59,110 bases of DNA from Dehalococcoidia bacterium (GTDB lineage: Bacteria > Chloroflexota > Dehalococcoidia > Lucifugimonadales > UBA3495): the NCBI GenBank assembly GCA_021295965.1, contig JAGWBI010000020.1, forward strand, positions 34,116 through 93,225. The letters are read 5' to 3'. The notes beneath the pieces were generated by a model, which had not been told where the DNA came from, searched no databases, and saw only the letters and a list, made by a program, of their open reading frames with translations. Below, one piece after another: positions 51,850 through 59,110 of this stretch (its first letter is position 1; each line of letters begins with the position of its first letter). The translations under genes and the position numbers were made by a program.

Positions 51850-52088
51850 GGCGCTAGGGGGCCTGCGGAGGAACCGAGCGATCTCTATAGACCCTTTGGC
51901 AGGCTCGATGAGGTGTTTTTGGGTGCCGACTGGCGTTTATGTAGGCAAGCTGGGGGGTTTCCGGTCGATGTCTCGCGTGTTAGGATTCGTCTCCGATCAA
52001 TTAGCTCTGTCAAAGATTGTGGCCGTTATGGTTCGCGAACCCGGAGCCCCAGTCTGCTGGATCAGCGTACCACTGAGCAAGGAGGCAC
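51850..52088 (+). other. leader of the ParB-like operon with a possible small ORF
   Basis: No known gene. A frame starting at ATG 51968 encodes 43 residues (V-L-G-F-V-S-D-Q-L-A-L-S-K-I-V-A-V-M-V-R in the middle) and stops at 52099, overlapping the start of the ParB-like gene by 11 bases, so it might be a coupled small protein. Support beyond this overlap is weak. The region is less GC-rich than amt. Confidence 0.35.
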
Positions 52089-53174
52089 ATGATGCCTGAT
52101 GAAAAGTACGCGGATCTCCCACTCTGCCGACTCGAGCTCGACCCGGATAACCCCCGACTACCGCGTGATCATGATTGGGCATCGGAATCCGAGAACCGAT
52201 TGCTGCAAGAATTTTTCCAGCGGTACAATCTCATAGATCTTGCACGCTCGATAGCGGATAAGGGCTTCACCCCGCGCAGAGCCGAAGCACTTCTGGCTAT
52301 CGATCATCCTTCCAAAACAAACCGGTATTTGATTGTCGAAGGCAACCGACGGCTCGCTGTCCTGAAGTTGTTGACTAACCCGAGAGCGCGAGCCGTGGTC
52401 GGTGCAACGAGCGGTGAGTGGAGCCAACTGGCTGAAGAAGCGTCCGTCTGGGATTTGAACGATGTCCCAGTGGTTGTGTACCCAGACAAAAGTGCCCTGG
52501 AAGACTATCTCGGTTTCCGGCATATTACGGGTCCTCGACCATGGCGACCCGAAGCAAAGGCTCGGTACATTGCAAGGTTGCTAGGTAATGATAGGACGAT
52601 CGATGATGTAGTCAGGCGGATTGGTAGCAATCACCGGACGGTTCGTCGGTTCGCTGAGGCCCACGCAATTTTTACGCAAGCTACTGAAGAAGGGATACCA
52701 ATGGATCAGGCCGAACTTGGTTTCGGCGTATTTTATAACGCCCTAGATCAAGATGGCGTACGCGAGTTCCTTGGACTGGGTCGCCAGATCGAGATCCGAG
52801 CATTGCCGGTAGATCCGGTTCCCGTTAGCCGCCTAACTGAATTGGCGGAGTTGGTTGGATTGCTGTTCGGCGATCCTTCGAAGGGGACCGACCGCGTCAT
52901 CACAGATTCGCGGCAACTGCGCAAACTCGGTCAAGTTTTGGCGAGTGGACCTGCACGGGCCAATCTCCTTCGCAACAGGGATCTAGAACGTGCTTGGCGC
53001 ATCAGTGGTGGTGGTCGCGATGAGTTGATCGCGACCCTAAGAGAAATTCGCATACAATTGGCTGAGGTCAATGGGCAAGCTCAAGAGTATTCGGATGATG
53101 GGGTAATCAAGGAAGGGGTGTTGCGCATCTACAACCTAGCCAATGAAACTGCGGAACGTTACGGTGTTATCTGA
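52089..53174 (+). CDS. ParB/sulfiredoxin-fold protein of a defence-like operon
   Basis: A 361-residue protein whose N-terminal 120 residues match the ParB N-terminal/Srx fold: L-P-L-C-R-L-E-L-D-P-D-N-P-R-L-P, then L-I-V-E-G-N-R-R-L-A-V-L-K-L-L (the E-G-x-R-R motif). A helix-turn-helix-like part follows (D-D-V-V-R-R-I-G-S-N-H-R-T-V-R-R). The C-terminal 160 residues are not recognised. In ParB the fold binds CTP; in others it is a DNase or ATPase. AAGGAGGCAC precedes ATG 52089. Its stop overlaps the next gene (TGATG), so it is the first gene of a coupled three-gene operon. Confidence 0.78.
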   Translation: MMPDEKYADLPLCRLELDPDNPRLPRDHDWASESENRLLQEFFQRYNLIDLARSIADKGFTPRRAEALLAIDHPSKTNRYLIVEGNRRLAVLKLLTNPRARAVVGATSGEWSQLAEEASVWDLNDVPVVVYPDKSALEDYLGFRHITGPRPWRPEAKARYIARLLGNDRTIDDVVRRIGSNHRTVRRFAEAHAIFTQATEEGIPMDQAELGFGVFYNALDQDGVREFLGLGRQIEIRALPVDPVPVSRLTELAELVGLLFGDPSKGTDRVITDSRQLRKLGQVLASGPARANLLRNRDLERAWRISGGGRDELIATLREIRIQLAEVNGQAQEYSDDGVIKEGVLRIYNLANETAERYGVI

Positions 53175-54169
53175 TGTTCGCTCTGCCGCCTCCTGGTGAT
53201 GACACATCTCAAGACCGTATCCGTCTGGCTGACTGGATTGAGATTAACTTATTGTCCAGAGAAGAGGAAATCATGTCGGTCGACAGCGTAACCGCCGAAT
53301 TATCGGGGGACCCGCCGGATGATGCCGACGATAGCGAATTCAGATCGCCGAGTGAAGACCCCGCCAATCCAAACGGTCAGTTGAGGCCGGGCTTTTGGAT
53401 CGTATCTGAAGACAGCACTGTAGACGCATTTGGTGAACTGTCAAGGAGGGCCGGTTGGCTTAGAGACCAGTATCCGGTTAACGTTGGCCATGACTCAGCC
53501 CAACTGAACGACAGCGCGGCATCGCAAGATATATACCGATTTCTCGTCCTTCTTAGAGCGCGACAACTGTACCCAAATGCGCTCGAGGACGACGGGGAAG
53601 TTTCAGGGCTTCTCTTCGAGGAGCTCACTAAATGGGCTTTTGGAGCGTATGTCGGCGCCCGACCTGATAGTCAGGTGAGGTTTGGGGTAGCTGGGGGTTC
53701 GCGCGGTGATGGTTTGCCCCAACCTTTAGCGCAGGCAGTGCAGGAGTTGGGCAGGCGCACGCGTGAACCAACAGGTCAGGTTCCTACCGCTGGCGTCGGT
53801 GATTACAAGGCAGATGCAGTAGTGTGGAAACCGTTTGGAGACCAAGTTCCGGGGCAACTCGCGTTGATCGGCCAGGCCACAATTACTGAAGGTGACTGGG
53901 AGGAAGAAGAGATTCCTGCACGGTGGACCGACAGAAACCCCAGACAGTCGCGCCTTATCAACTGGAGAGCGCGTCCGGTAACCGCAGTGGCGTTTCCCGA
54001 AACGCTTGATCTCACTCCCCGCGCAAGACTGGAGGGAATGCAAATGCCCGGTATACCGTTCGATCGACTACGTCTTCTGAGCGTGTTGGATGGTCAGATT
54101 TTCCCACCCCAATTGACAGAGCAGATGAGACAGTGGGGAGACGATATGGTCAATCGTATTCCGAAATGA
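53174..54169 (+). CDS. unknown protein, possible restriction-endonuclease fold
   Basis: A 331-residue protein of no sure family. The part around residues 210-250 reads G-D-Y-K-A-D-A-V-V-W-K-P-F-G-D-Q and Q-L-A-L-I-G-Q-A-T-I-T, which resembles the D...Q/E-x-K strand pattern of some PD-(D/E)xK nucleases where Q-C-K would be expected; here it is Q-A-T, so catalysis may be lost or placed elsewhere. A strongly acidic N-terminal region (D-D-A-D-D-S-E) precedes it. It is coupled at both ends (TGATG with the ParB-like gene, ATGA with the methyltransferase), so all three proteins are probably made together. Confidence 0.55.
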   Translation: MFALPPPGDDTSQDRIRLADWIEINLLSREEEIMSVDSVTAELSGDPPDDADDSEFRSPSEDPANPNGQLRPGFWIVSEDSTVDAFGELSRRAGWLRDQYPVNVGHDSAQLNDSAASQDIYRFLVLLRARQLYPNALEDDGEVSGLLFEELTKWAFGAYVGARPDSQVRFGVAGGSRGDGLPQPLAQAVQELGRRTREPTGQVPTAGVGDYKADAVVWKPFGDQVPGQLALIGQATITEGDWEEEEIPARWTDRNPRQSRLINWRARPVTAVAFPETLDLTPRARLEGMQMPGIPFDRLRLLSVLDGQIFPPQLTEQMRQWGDDMVNRIPK

Positions 54170-55596
54170 CCAGCTTCCGAGAAACGCGCAACAGCTGGTT
54201 GCAGACTATGGATTCGTTGCTCACGCTCGAACCGGTCACGCACCTGAAAGCTATTGACTTGTTCTGCGGCGCCGGAGGGTTGTCGCTAGGATTCCGCGCA
54301 TGTGGGTTTGATGTGTCGGGCGTGGATTGGTGTGCTGATGCAGTGGAAACTTACTCGTCTAACGTAGGGAACGCCGAATGTGTCGACTTGTTTGCTAGTC
54401 CCAGTCTGAAAACTGCTGATTTGGTCATCGCGGGTCCCCCGTGTCAGCCTTGGAGCCGCGCGGGCAAACGCAAGGGCGCACAGGATGAGCGCGACGGTCT
54501 TTCGGTGATACTGGAAGCCGTACGCTTCATTCAGCCAGCCGCAGTAGTAGTGGAGAACGTTCCCGATTTAGCCCGCAAGGGCCATCGCGAGTATTTGGAC
54601 GTGTTTGAGAACCAGCTCACGGATCTAGATTACCTTGTCGGGGAACATATTCTGAACGCGGCAGATTTCGGGGTACCACAAAACAGACGACGGATCTTCG
54701 TCACCGGCGTTCGAGGCAACAAAATCCTAAAGGATCCCCAAGCATGGAGCCGCCCGGTGCCCGTGCGTCGCGCCATCCCTGGCACCTTCTGGCGCCAAGT
54801 TCGCGAAGCGCGGCCAGTTTCGCAAAGGATGAGTGCCTACATCGAACGCTACGAACGAGCATCGGGCTGTAGAATCCCCCGAGACCTGCATTTGGACCAG
54901 CCTTCGCGGACTCTTACGGTTCGCAATTTGAGTGGTGCAACTGGTGACATGGTGAGGCTCCGTTTGCCTGATGGCACTAGGAGAACCCTCACGATCCGGG
55001 AGGCGGCCCGGTTACAGTCATTTCCTGACTGGTTCCAATTTAAAGGTTCAAAACGGAGCCAATTCGAACAGGTTGGCAATGCTGTACCTCCTCTCCTGGC
55101 GATGGCCGTCGCTGAGACGTTGCGCGAGGTTATGGAGCATGGTTCGAACTCTATGCGAAATCAATTTGAGAACGGTTATCCGATCCCTTCTAGTGCAGCA
55201 ATATCTGCTACGATGAGGGCCAATAAACGAAAAGACACTTCGCCTGAACGTCGCCTAAGGTCTGCCCTCCATCGTCAAGGTCGCCGATTCCGGGTCGATA
55301 TGCCGTTGAAACTTCCCGGGCGCCGAGTTAGACCAGATATAGTTTTCCCACGCCGCCGCGTTGCCGTTTTCGTTGATGGCTGCTTCTGGCATGCTTGCCC
55401 GGAGCACGGGCAGCAACCACGAAGTAACGTGGCGTATTGGGCACCGAAACTTCAAAGAAACCAAGCGCGTGACAAGGCCGACGACGACGCGCTGCGACAC
55501 GCGGGTTGGATCGTCGTCCGAGTATGGGAACACGACCCTGTCGATCGTGCTTTGACGATCGTTAACGCTGCTCTTGAAAGGGTGGGGAATGAGTGA
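54166..55596 (+). CDS. DNA cytosine-5 methyltransferase fused to Vsr endonuclease
   Basis: A 476-residue fusion. Residues about 25-330 are a C5-cytosine methyltransferase with motif I D-L-F-C-G-A-G-G-L-S-L-G-F, motif IV G-P-P-C-Q-P-W-S-R-A-G with the catalytic Cys, motif VI V-V-E-N-V-P, motif VIII Q-N-R-R-R-I-F-V and motif X G-N-A-V-P-P. Residues about 355-470 are a very-short-patch-repair endonuclease (R-K-D-T-S-P-E, R-V-R-P-D-I-V-F-P-R, F-V-D-G-C-F-W-H-A-C-P-E-H), which nicks T-G mismatches left by deaminated methylcytosine. ATG 54166 overlaps the previous stop as ATGA. Separate vsr genes normally follow dcm; one chain is rarer. Confidence 0.92.
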   Translation: MTSFRETRNSWLQTMDSLLTLEPVTHLKAIDLFCGAGGLSLGFRACGFDVSGVDWCADAVETYSSNVGNAECVDLFASPSLKTADLVIAGPPCQPWSRAGKRKGAQDERDGLSVILEAVRFIQPAAVVVENVPDLARKGHREYLDVFENQLTDLDYLVGEHILNAADFGVPQNRRRIFVTGVRGNKILKDPQAWSRPVPVRRAIPGTFWRQVREARPVSQRMSAYIERYERASGCRIPRDLHLDQPSRTLTVRNLSGATGDMVRLRLPDGTRRTLTIREAARLQSFPDWFQFKGSKRSQFEQVGNAVPPLLAMAVAETLREVMEHGSNSMRNQFENGYPIPSSAAISATMRANKRKDTSPERRLRSALHRQGRRFRVDMPLKLPGRRVRPDIVFPRRRVAVFVDGCFWHACPEHGQQPRSNVAYWAPKLQRNQARDKADDDALRHAGWIVVRVWEHDPVDRALTIVNAALERVGNE

Positions 55597-55859
55597 TTAT
55601 ATGACAAATTTTTGAGGAACCACGGCGAGGTATCAGGTGCCTCGATGTGTCCAAGTAGTTGAATGTAAACGATAATCTAAAACACTTCACTGGACACCAG
55701 TAACCACTAGGGAGATATCGGCATTGTGGACGTTATCGCAGTCCTCGTTTTCATGCGTCACGAGAAGTTTGTTGACCGTCCAATCGTGGCGCCACGATGG
55801 TGGCCGAGAATGTGCCCTTCAACGTTCAAATGGCGGACCCTACCAAATTTAACCCACGG
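55597..55859. other. intergenic region after the defence-like operon
   Basis: No gene is supported; open frames here lack family features. The stretch is AT-richer than the flanking chromosome (for example ATATGACAAATTTTT near 55600), consistent with the operon having arrived with its own DNA. No inverted repeat typical of an insertion sequence was found. Confidence 0.45.
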
Positions 55860-57185
55860 CTACCCCTTCCTCCCCACCGCGCAGTGGAACGGCGTTGAGA
55901 TGAAAAACGTGCCGTCCGCCCGCGCCTGCTCCACCGCCGTCCGCCACTCGGCGGCTTCTTCGGGGTTCAGGGTGGGGAGGATGCCGCCTTCGAGGAATTG
56001 GAGGCGGCCGGGGTCGGAGAAGGTGCTGATGAAGGGGTACATGCGGAGGTCGGTCAGGCCCAGTTGGGCGAACTTCCGGTAGAGGGTGGCGTCGTCGCAG
56101 CCCTGGGGGTGGCCCCGGTCGTCCACCCACGGCGGTGATTCGATCCTCATCTTCAACTCTTGACCCAGGGGCAGGTTCACCCAGCGGTTCATGTCGTGGG
56201 CGTGGCCCAGCACCGCCACCCGTCCGCCGGGCTTGGTGACCCGCACCATCTCCGGCAGCATCAGGTCGGCGTTGACCCGCTGGACCACGGTGCTGGAGAA
56301 GGCCACGTCGAAAGTGGCATCATCGAAGGGCATCTCCTCGGCGCTGCCCTCGTGGAAACTCACCGCGTCCGCCACGCCCTCGCGCCGGGCGATCTCGGCG
56401 CCTTCCCGCAGGAAATAGGTGTTGACGTCCACGCCGGACACCGGGTTGTTGCCGCCCGTCTCCCGGGCCAGCCACCGGCACAGCACGCCGGTGCCGCAGC
56501 CGACCTCGAGGACGCTCTCTCCCGGCTGGATCGCCGCCGACGCGATGAGGCTGCCCACGGCGGACAGGTAGCCGAAGGTGCGGCCCCGTCCCTCCAGGCT
56601 GGCCACCATGCCCAGCGCCGGGCCGAACATGGAGATGACGCAGTAGCGTTCGCTCAAGGCCGCCAGGATCGGGTCCCACTGGACCGGCGCGGCCCCCAGG
56701 GCGGTCAGCGCCAGGGGCGGCCCCGAACCGTGCACCGTGAAATAGACGCCGCCAACCTCGCCCTCCTCGACGGACGGCGACACGCTGGGCAGGCTGCTCC
56801 GGGACCCCAGGAAGTCCAGCATGGCCGGCGCGACGGCTTCTCCCTGCTGAACGGCAATATCGGCGTAGTTGTTGGGATACTCGTAGCCGGACAGGGTGAC
56901 CGTGGACGCCGACGGCAGGCCGGCCATGTTGCGGTTGATGGTGTCCGTCGCGCCGCCGCGGTCGGCGTTGAACACCAGCAGCCGGTCGCCGAGAGGCTCC
57001 AGCGCGGCGGCATCGAAACCCAGGGGGCACACCAGGGTCAGGGAAGCGACGGCTTCGGGATGATTGACCACCAGGCCGCGCCAGTCGCCCAGGTTGCGGG
57101 AGGCGAAGTGGGCCCGCTCGATACCCAGACGTCGCAGCACACCGACGATCTGCTCTTCGACGGGAGCGTCTATCTCAGTTGTCAT
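55860..57185 (-). CDS. alpha/beta-hydrolase-like domain fused to SAM methyltransferase
   Basis: A 441-residue fusion. Residues about 1-130 resemble the C-terminal half of an alpha/beta hydrolase (nucleophile-elbow-like A-S-R-N-L-G-D-W-R-G-L-V-V with no G-x-S-x-G). Residues 150-200 resemble the N-terminal half (T-V-H-G-S-G-P-P-L-A-L then W-D-P-I-L-A-A-L-S-E-R-Y). From about residue 218 there is a class I methyltransferase (S-V-L-E-V-G-C-G-T-G-V-L-C-R-W, then E-E-M-P-F-D-D-A-T-F-D-V-A-F-S and K-P-G-G-R-V-A-V-L-G-H). The hydrolase part therefore looks rearranged and inactive, while the methyltransferase looks intact. Substrate unknown. Confidence 0.75.
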   Translation of the reverse strand: MTTEIDAPVEEQIVGVLRRLGIERAHFASRNLGDWRGLVVNHPEAVASLTLVCPLGFDAAALEPLGDRLLVFNADRGGATDTINRNMAGLPSASTVTLSGYEYPNNYADIAVQQGEAVAPAMLDFLGSRSSLPSVSPSVEEGEVGGVYFTVHGSGPPLALTALGAAPVQWDPILAALSERYCVISMFGPALGMVASLEGRGRTFGYLSAVGSLIASAAIQPGESVLEVGCGTGVLCRWLARETGGNNPVSGVDVNTYFLREGAEIARREGVADAVSFHEGSAEEMPFDDATFDVAFSSTVVQRVNADLMLPEMVRVTKPGGRVAVLGHAHDMNRWVNLPLGQELKMRIESPPWVDDRGHPQGCDDATLYRKFAQLGLTDLRMYPFISTFSDPGRLQFLEGGILPTLNPEEAAEWRTAVEQARADGTFFISTPFHCAVGRKG

Positions 57186-57241
57186 GTTTCCCCCAAGCCT
57201 GGTGAAGCCGTACTTGCTCAGTGTTCACGTCCATCCGGTCT

Positions 57242-57340
57242 GTCATTGCGAGGAGCGCGGCGAGGCGGCAATCTCGTCTCCGACCGGATCATCGCTGCGC
57301 CAACGAGATTGCCATCCGCCAGAGGCGGACTCGCAATGAC
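57242..57340. repeat. family A palindromic repeat, copy 4
   Basis: Starts GTCATTGCGAGGAGCGCGGC and ends GGCGGACTCGCAATGAC, giving an 11-base perfect inverted end pair. The right block GATTGCCATCCGCCAGAGG is the same as in copies 1 and 3. It lies upstream of the hydrolase-methyltransferase gene. Confidence 0.88.
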
Positions 57341-57466
57341 AACACGGAATGCGTAATTTCCGACCGCGCATGAAACATTGGCCCCAACCAAACCTTGCCG
57401 ATCCGGTCGGGACCTTCCCAATCTATATTGCCCACCCGATGCGGGATGGCGTGGCCGTAGCGCAGC

Positions 57467-58351
57467 CTAATTCCGCCCGTACTTGTCCACTGCCCGGTCG
57501 CCCGTCAGCGCGAGGAAGATGTCGCCGTGGGCGTCGCACCAGATGCCGTGGGCGGAGCGACTGTCCCAGCGGGCCAGCACGTTGCCATCCCGGTCGAAGA
57601 TGGCGACGCGCGGCGAATGGGAATCGTCCAGCGGGGCCAGCTGGCTGACCACGAAGTCGCCCTCGGGCGTCTCGGCAATGTCGGTGGGCCGACAGGTGTC
57701 GGTCCACATGGCGATGAAGTCGCCCGACGTGTTGAACACCTGGACGCGGCTGTTCTCCCGGTCGCACACGTACACTCGGTCGTCGCGGGTCACCAGCAGG
57801 CTGTGGGGCAGGTGGAACTCGTAGGGATGCTCCTTGCCCGGCTTGCCCCAGGAATACTTGTGGTTGCCGTCGTTGTCGAAGCGGTGGACGCGGGCGTTGC
57901 GGTAGCCGTCGGCTACGTACAGGTCGCCGCTGGGCGAGGGCACCAGCTCGGCGGGATAGTTGAACGGGCCGGCGGCTCGCGGCACCAGTTGGCCGGCCAC
58001 CTCGGCGCCCGTATCGGAGTGCACCATGTAGCGACCCAGCATCTGGATGAGCTTGCCGTCGAGCGTGTACATCATGCAGGTGGACGTGTCCCGGTCGGTC
58101 AGGTACACGATGTCGTCCTCGATGTAGAAGCCGTGGGCGTACACATAGCCGCCGTTGCCCCAGCCGCTCTTGAATGCGCCGGTGGCGCGGTCGAAGATGG
58201 CGATGGGCGGGTCGGCCCGGTGGAACGCGTAGATGTCGCCGGCAGAGTCGCTGGCCAGGGCGCTCACCGCGCCCAGAGGATGGGCCGCTGGCATTTTGGC
58301 CCAATCGGAGGTGAGGGTGTAGGTGTGTTTGCCGGATCCGACGGTGGTCAT
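57467..58351 (-). CDS. NHL-repeat / six-bladed beta-propeller protein
   Basis: A 294-residue beta-propeller with repeated blade motifs: P-A-E-L-V-P-S-P-S-G-D-L-Y-V-A-D-G-Y-R-N-A-R-V-H-R-F, then P-H-S-L-L-V-T-R-D-D-R-V-Y-V-C-D-R-E-N-S-R-V-Q-V-F, which are NHL repeats of the peptidyl-alpha-hydroxyglycine lyase type. No signal peptide is seen, so it may be cytoplasmic. Related propellers occur next to LLM and dehydrogenase catabolic genes in Chloroflexota. Function is unknown. Confidence 0.85.
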   Translation of the reverse strand: MTTVGSGKHTYTLTSDWAKMPAAHPLGAVSALASDSAGDIYAFHRADPPIAIFDRATGAFKSGWGNGGYVYAHGFYIEDDIVYLTDRDTSTCMMYTLDGKLIQMLGRYMVHSDTGAEVAGQLVPRAAGPFNYPAELVPSPSGDLYVADGYRNARVHRFDNDGNHKYSWGKPGKEHPYEFHLPHSLLVTRDDRVYVCDRENSRVQVFNTSGDFIAMWTDTCRPTDIAETPEGDFVVSQLAPLDDSHSPRVAIFDRDGNVLARWDSRSAHGIWCDAHGDIFLALTGDRAVDKYGRN

Positions 58352-58382
58352 GGTCTTGGCCTCCTGATTGAAGGGTTTGGTG

Positions 58383-58457
58383 GTAGGGGCGAGGCATGCC
58401 TCGCCCCTACGTGGTGCGCCGTTGCGACATGGGGGCGGGTTTGAAACCCGCCCCTAC
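58383..58457. repeat. two family B palindromes in tandem
   Basis: 58383-58410 is a perfect palindrome GTAGGGGCGAGGCA joined to TGCCTCGCCCCTAC. 58430-58457 is a second, GGGGGCGGGTTTGAAACC leading to CGCCCCTAC, with the central GGTTTGAAACC changed. They are separated by 19 bases and lie between the NHL gene and the E1 beta gene. Confidence 0.88.
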
Positions 58458-58471
58458 AATAACCGTTTCGG

Positions 58472-59110
58472 TCAGGACATCAGCCGCCGCGCGGTGGTGA
58501 CCACGCGCTCGGCGTTGGGCAGGTAGATGTTCTCCAGGGCGCGGCTGTAGGGGACCGGCGTGTGAGGCGGCGTGACCCGCGACGGCGGCGCGTCCAGGTA
58601 GTCGAAAGCTTCCTCGGCGACGCGGGCGCAGATGTCCGACGAGATGCTGCACACCGGCGTGTCCTCGTCCACCACCAGCAGCCGGTGGGTGCGCCGGACG
58701 GAATCCAGCACGTGGTCGTAGTCGATGGGCGACACGCTGAGCAGGTCGATGACCTCGGCGTTGACGCCCTCCTTGGCCAGTTCCTCGGCGGCTTCCACGG
58801 CCACCCAGGTCATCTTGCTGATGCCCACCAGGGTGATGTCGGAGCCGGGGCGCACGGTGCGGGCCTTGCCCAGCGGCAGGGTGTACATTTCCTCGGGGAC
58901 GGGGCAGGTGTCGCCGTACAGGCCCTTGTGCTCGAAGAAGATCACCGGGTCGTCGTCGCGGATGGCCGACAGCAGCAGGCCCTTGGCGGTGTAGGCATCG
59001 GATGGGCAGACCCCTTTGAGGCCGGGGATGTGGCTGAACAGGGAGTAGAAGGACTCCGAGTGCTGGGCCGCGCTGCCGAAACCGGCGCCGATGCGGGTCA
59101 GCATGACGAA
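58472..59110 (-). CDS. 2-oxoacid dehydrogenase E1 beta subunit / transketolase-like, partial
   Basis: The window ends inside this gene; the visible 212 residues are the C-terminal part. Features: R-I-G-A-G-F-G-S-A-A-Q-H-S-E-S, V-C-P-S-D-A-Y-T-A-K-G-L-L-L-S-A-I-R-D-D-D-P-V-I-F-F-E-H-K-x-L-Y, then the transketolase C-domain (V-E-A-A-E-E-L, V-I-D-L-L-S-V-S-P-I-D) and F-D-Y-L-D-A-P-P-S-R-V. It is the beta subunit of a pyruvate, branched-chain or acetoin dehydrogenase; the alpha subunit is expected beyond 59110. Confidence 0.92.
   Translation of the reverse strand, partial: FVMLTRIGAGFGSAAQHSESFYSLFSHIPGLKGVCPSDAYTAKGLLLSAIRDDDPVIFFEHKGLYGDTCPVPEEMYTLPLGKARTVRPGSDITLVGISKMTWVAVEAAEELAKEGVNAEVIDLLSVSPIDYDHVLDSVRRTHRLLVVDEDTPVCSISSDICARVAEEAFDYLDAPPSRVTPPHTPVPYSRALENIYLPNAERVVTTARRLMS

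Noticed and set aside
55726-56082. A plus-strand 118-codon gene
   Set aside because: Most of it is antisense to the methyltransferase C-terminus and it has no family features.

Overview
The window is a GC-rich bacterial chromosome segment of about 59 kb, densely coded on both strands, with no transposase, integrase, rRNA, recognisable tRNA or CRISPR array. The best guess for the source is a Chloroflexota bacterium of the Dehalococcoidia/SAR202 type. This rests on gene content, not on a marker phylogeny: four separate luciferase-like (LLM) flavin monooxygenases, a Rieske ring-hydroxylating oxygenase pair, cyclase, isochorismatase and enoyl-CoA hydratase catabolic genes, a lipoprotein with the Thr/Pro-rich linker common in Chloroflexota, RNase J, and many MNT/HEPN-type small genes.

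Layout. 1-9344: an LLM oxidoreductase and a B12-binding protein, then a conserved housekeeping run on the plus strand (yceD-like, rpmF, fabD, nusB, acpP, uracil-DNA glycosylase, RNase J, ftsK). 9366-20550: mostly minus-strand accessory metabolism (LLM enzymes, Rieske alpha/beta, mycothiol-dependent-isomerase-like protein, beta-hydroxyacid dehydrogenase, HELAH membrane peptidase, two DUF3574 lipoproteins, NTase-HEPN fusion, HtpX) with a damaged HicA-like toxin gene. 20987-30781: a TlpA-like lipoprotein interrupted by an in-frame UGA that looks like selenocysteine, then uvrC, mgtE, a methyltransferase, a frameshifted aldehyde dehydrogenase, a PIG-L deacetylase and a coiled-coil protein. 30805-38631: small-molecule catabolism, ilvD, a broken nucleotidyltransferase, and a DUF5679-like zinc ribbon behind a hairpin-rich leader. 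38661-41911: fmt, a candidate structured RNA with a tiny ORF, then rpsP-khpA-rimM and moaE/moaD. 41948-51778: a Septu-like ATPase/HNH pair whose HNH gene carries an in-frame stop, then an M20 peptidase, rhodanese, kinase-like protein, MFS pump, HEPN-MNT pair and ammonium transporter closed by a strong terminator. 52089-55596: a three-gene, translationally coupled defence-like operon (ParB-like protein, possible nuclease-fold protein, C5-methyltransferase fused to a Vsr endonuclease) that looks less GC-rich than its flanks. 55860-end: a hydrolase-methyltransferase fusion, an NHL propeller and a truncated 2-oxoacid dehydrogenase E1 beta.

The most interesting items are the UGA-containing thioredoxin-fold lipoprotein with a hairpin in SECIS position, the ParB-like/nuclease-like/Dcm-Vsr operon, the structured region upstream of rpsP, the interrupted Septu-like and HicA genes, and four families of palindromic interspersed repeats. 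Several accessory genes carry single inactivating lesions. Whether these are biological or come from a draft assembly cannot be decided from one sequence.
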